A stretch of 20,466 nt of DNA, taken from positions 1 through 20,466 of the forward strand of contig JAEEXV010000316.1 in NCBI GenBank assembly GCA_016287975.1, read 5' to 3'. The notes below the pieces were generated by a model. The model was not told where the DNA came from, did no database searches, and saw nothing but the letters and a program-made list of their open reading frames with translations. Positions 19,801 to 20,466 of the stretch are shown here, one piece after another (the stretch's first letter is position 1; each line of letters starts with the position of its first letter). The translations under genes were made by a program, and so were the position numbers. Source of the stretch: Lentisphaeria bacterium (GTDB lineage Bacteria; Verrucomicrobiota; Lentisphaeria; Oligosphaerales; Oligosphaeraceae).

Positions 19801-20466
19801 TCATTTCCTCCTGGTCGCCTCTTTCCCCCACACAGCCAAGGCGATGGGGTTCTCGGCCGCGAGCATCTCGCCGCCGCCGAGCGCCTTGGCGCGGCTGACC
19901 GCCAGTTGCAGGAACTCCTGGCGCGCCTCGGGCAGCGCCGTCTGCATGGCGGCAATGGTCTCCAACAGCACCCCAGTCATCACCAGGACGCCGCCTGGAC
20001 GCAGCCGCGCGAAGCACGCCTCCAGCAACGCGGGGCCGCCGCCGCCCAGGAATACGCGGTCTGGCGGCGGCAGCGTATCCACCAGCGCCATGGCGTCGTC
20101 CTCATGAACGGACACCGCCGCGCCTGCGGCGGCCGCGTTCGCGCGCGCCTGGATGCATCTCTCCGCGTCCTTCTCGACGGCGTGCACCACCAGCCCAGGG
20201 CACAGCCCCGCCGCCTCGATGCCGACGGCGCCGCTGCCCGCGCCGATGTCCCACATCACCCCTGGGCGCAGCCGCAGTTTCGCCAGCGCCACGGCGCGCA
20301 CCTCGGGATGCGTGATCATGTTGCGGTAGTGCTCGTAGCCTCCGTCAGGCAGCCCCAGCGGGATCTCAGGACACGCGCCCTCCCACGGCAAAAGCGCCAG
20401 CACCGAGAGCGACGCGTCCGCCGCCTCGTCCTGCGCGATCTCCGCAAGCGTCCCCCGCGCGACCCG
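19801..20466 (-). CDS. cobL: CobL/CbiET-type precorrin-6Y methyltransferase, 5' end cut
   Basis: The minus frame is open to the window edge, so the N-terminus is missing. The first visible residues (RVARGTLAEIAQDEAAD, then LSVLALLPWEG) look like the end of a CbiE methyltransferase. The rest is a CbiT domain: GGYEHYRNMITHPEVRAVALAKL, SAM-binding WDIGAGSGAVGIE, acidic AVEKD, VFLGGGG, LRPGGVLVMTGV, and LAVSRAKALGGGEMLAAENP. The fused enzyme methylates C5 and C15 of precorrin-6Y and removes a carboxyl group in cobalamin synthesis. Its stop (19803-19801) touches the GH43 start region, an odd pairing of vitamin synthesis with a secreted glycosidase. A GTG at 20403 is not a credible start because the homology continues upstream of it. 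Confidence 0.85.
   Translation of the reverse strand, partial: RVARGTLAEIAQDEAADASLSVLALLPWEGACPEIPLGLPDGGYEHYRNMITHPEVRAVALAKLRLRPGVMWDIGAGSGAVGIEAAGLCPGLVVHAVEKDAERCIQARANAAAAGAAVSVHEDDAMALVDTLPPPDRVFLGGGGPALLEACFARLRPGGVLVMTGVLLETIAAMQTALPEARQEFLQLAVSRAKALGGGEMLAAENPIALAVWGKEATRRK

Overview
The window reads as bacterial chromosome with an inserted accessory region. The right half is very GC-rich and ordinary in coding style. The first 4 kb are visibly more AT-rich and look foreign. No gene here fixes the species. The mix of a GC-rich backbone, a type I secretion pair followed by LemA, a fused CbiE-CbiT enzyme and a secreted GH43 would fit a Verrucomicrobiota/Lentisphaerota-type bacterium, but that is a guess from style and not a demonstrated assignment.

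Layout. (1) 1-4080, AT-rich accessory block. The 5' end of a leftward gene is cut by the left edge. It is followed by a two-gene rightward cassette (a DEDDh exonuclease joined to a BRCT domain, then a zinc-ribbon/coiled-coil protein) lying between imperfect 25-bp inverted repeats (347-371 and 2585-2609). Next come a leftward hypothetical gene, then a strongly structured leader RNA (about 3470-3630) ending in an intrinsic terminator just before a small three-helix membrane protein. (2) 4119-11053, a leftward gene train that ends in a terminator at 4119-4157 and starts at a tyrosine recombinase beside the 3' end of tRNA-Ser(TGA). This is the usual geometry of an element integrated into a tRNA gene. 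Its cargo is a plasmid/phage-like DNA-processing set: a beta-sliding-clamp homologue with a coiled-coil extension, a DpnD/PcfM-like small protein, a Pro/Gln-rich protein, a RecB/Cas4-like PD-(D/E)XK nuclease with a cysteine cluster, a DUF932 protein and three small proteins, two of them with zinc-ribbon cysteines. Most gene boundaries carry a stable hairpin directly before the next ribosome binding site. (3) 11391-17897, a rightward operon-like cluster: a small conserved-looking protein, a HlyB-type ABC exporter with a degenerate C39 domain, an HlyD-type adaptor, a LemA protein and a large two-helix membrane protein resembling DUF3137. Its promoter has a perfect palindrome between -35 and -10 and an almost leaderless start. 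(4) 17986-18061, a tRNA with anticodon CAT and a non-standard T-loop, followed by an AT-richer patch and then a 194-bp alternating A-B-A-B-A repeat array (18398-18846). (5) 18869-20466, leftward: the end of a CbiE-CbiT (CobL-type) corrinoid methyltransferase overlapping or abutting a secreted GH43 glycosidase.

The most unusual items are the inverted-repeat cassette with its exonuclease-BRCT gene, the leader RNA with mutually exclusive antiterminator/terminator pairing, the in-frame clamp fusion that contains a complete internal ribosome binding site and start, and the alternating repeat array with variable 16-bp spacers. No CRISPR array, rRNA or transposase gene was seen. The far end of the tRNA-Ser element (the duplicated att site) was not found in this window.
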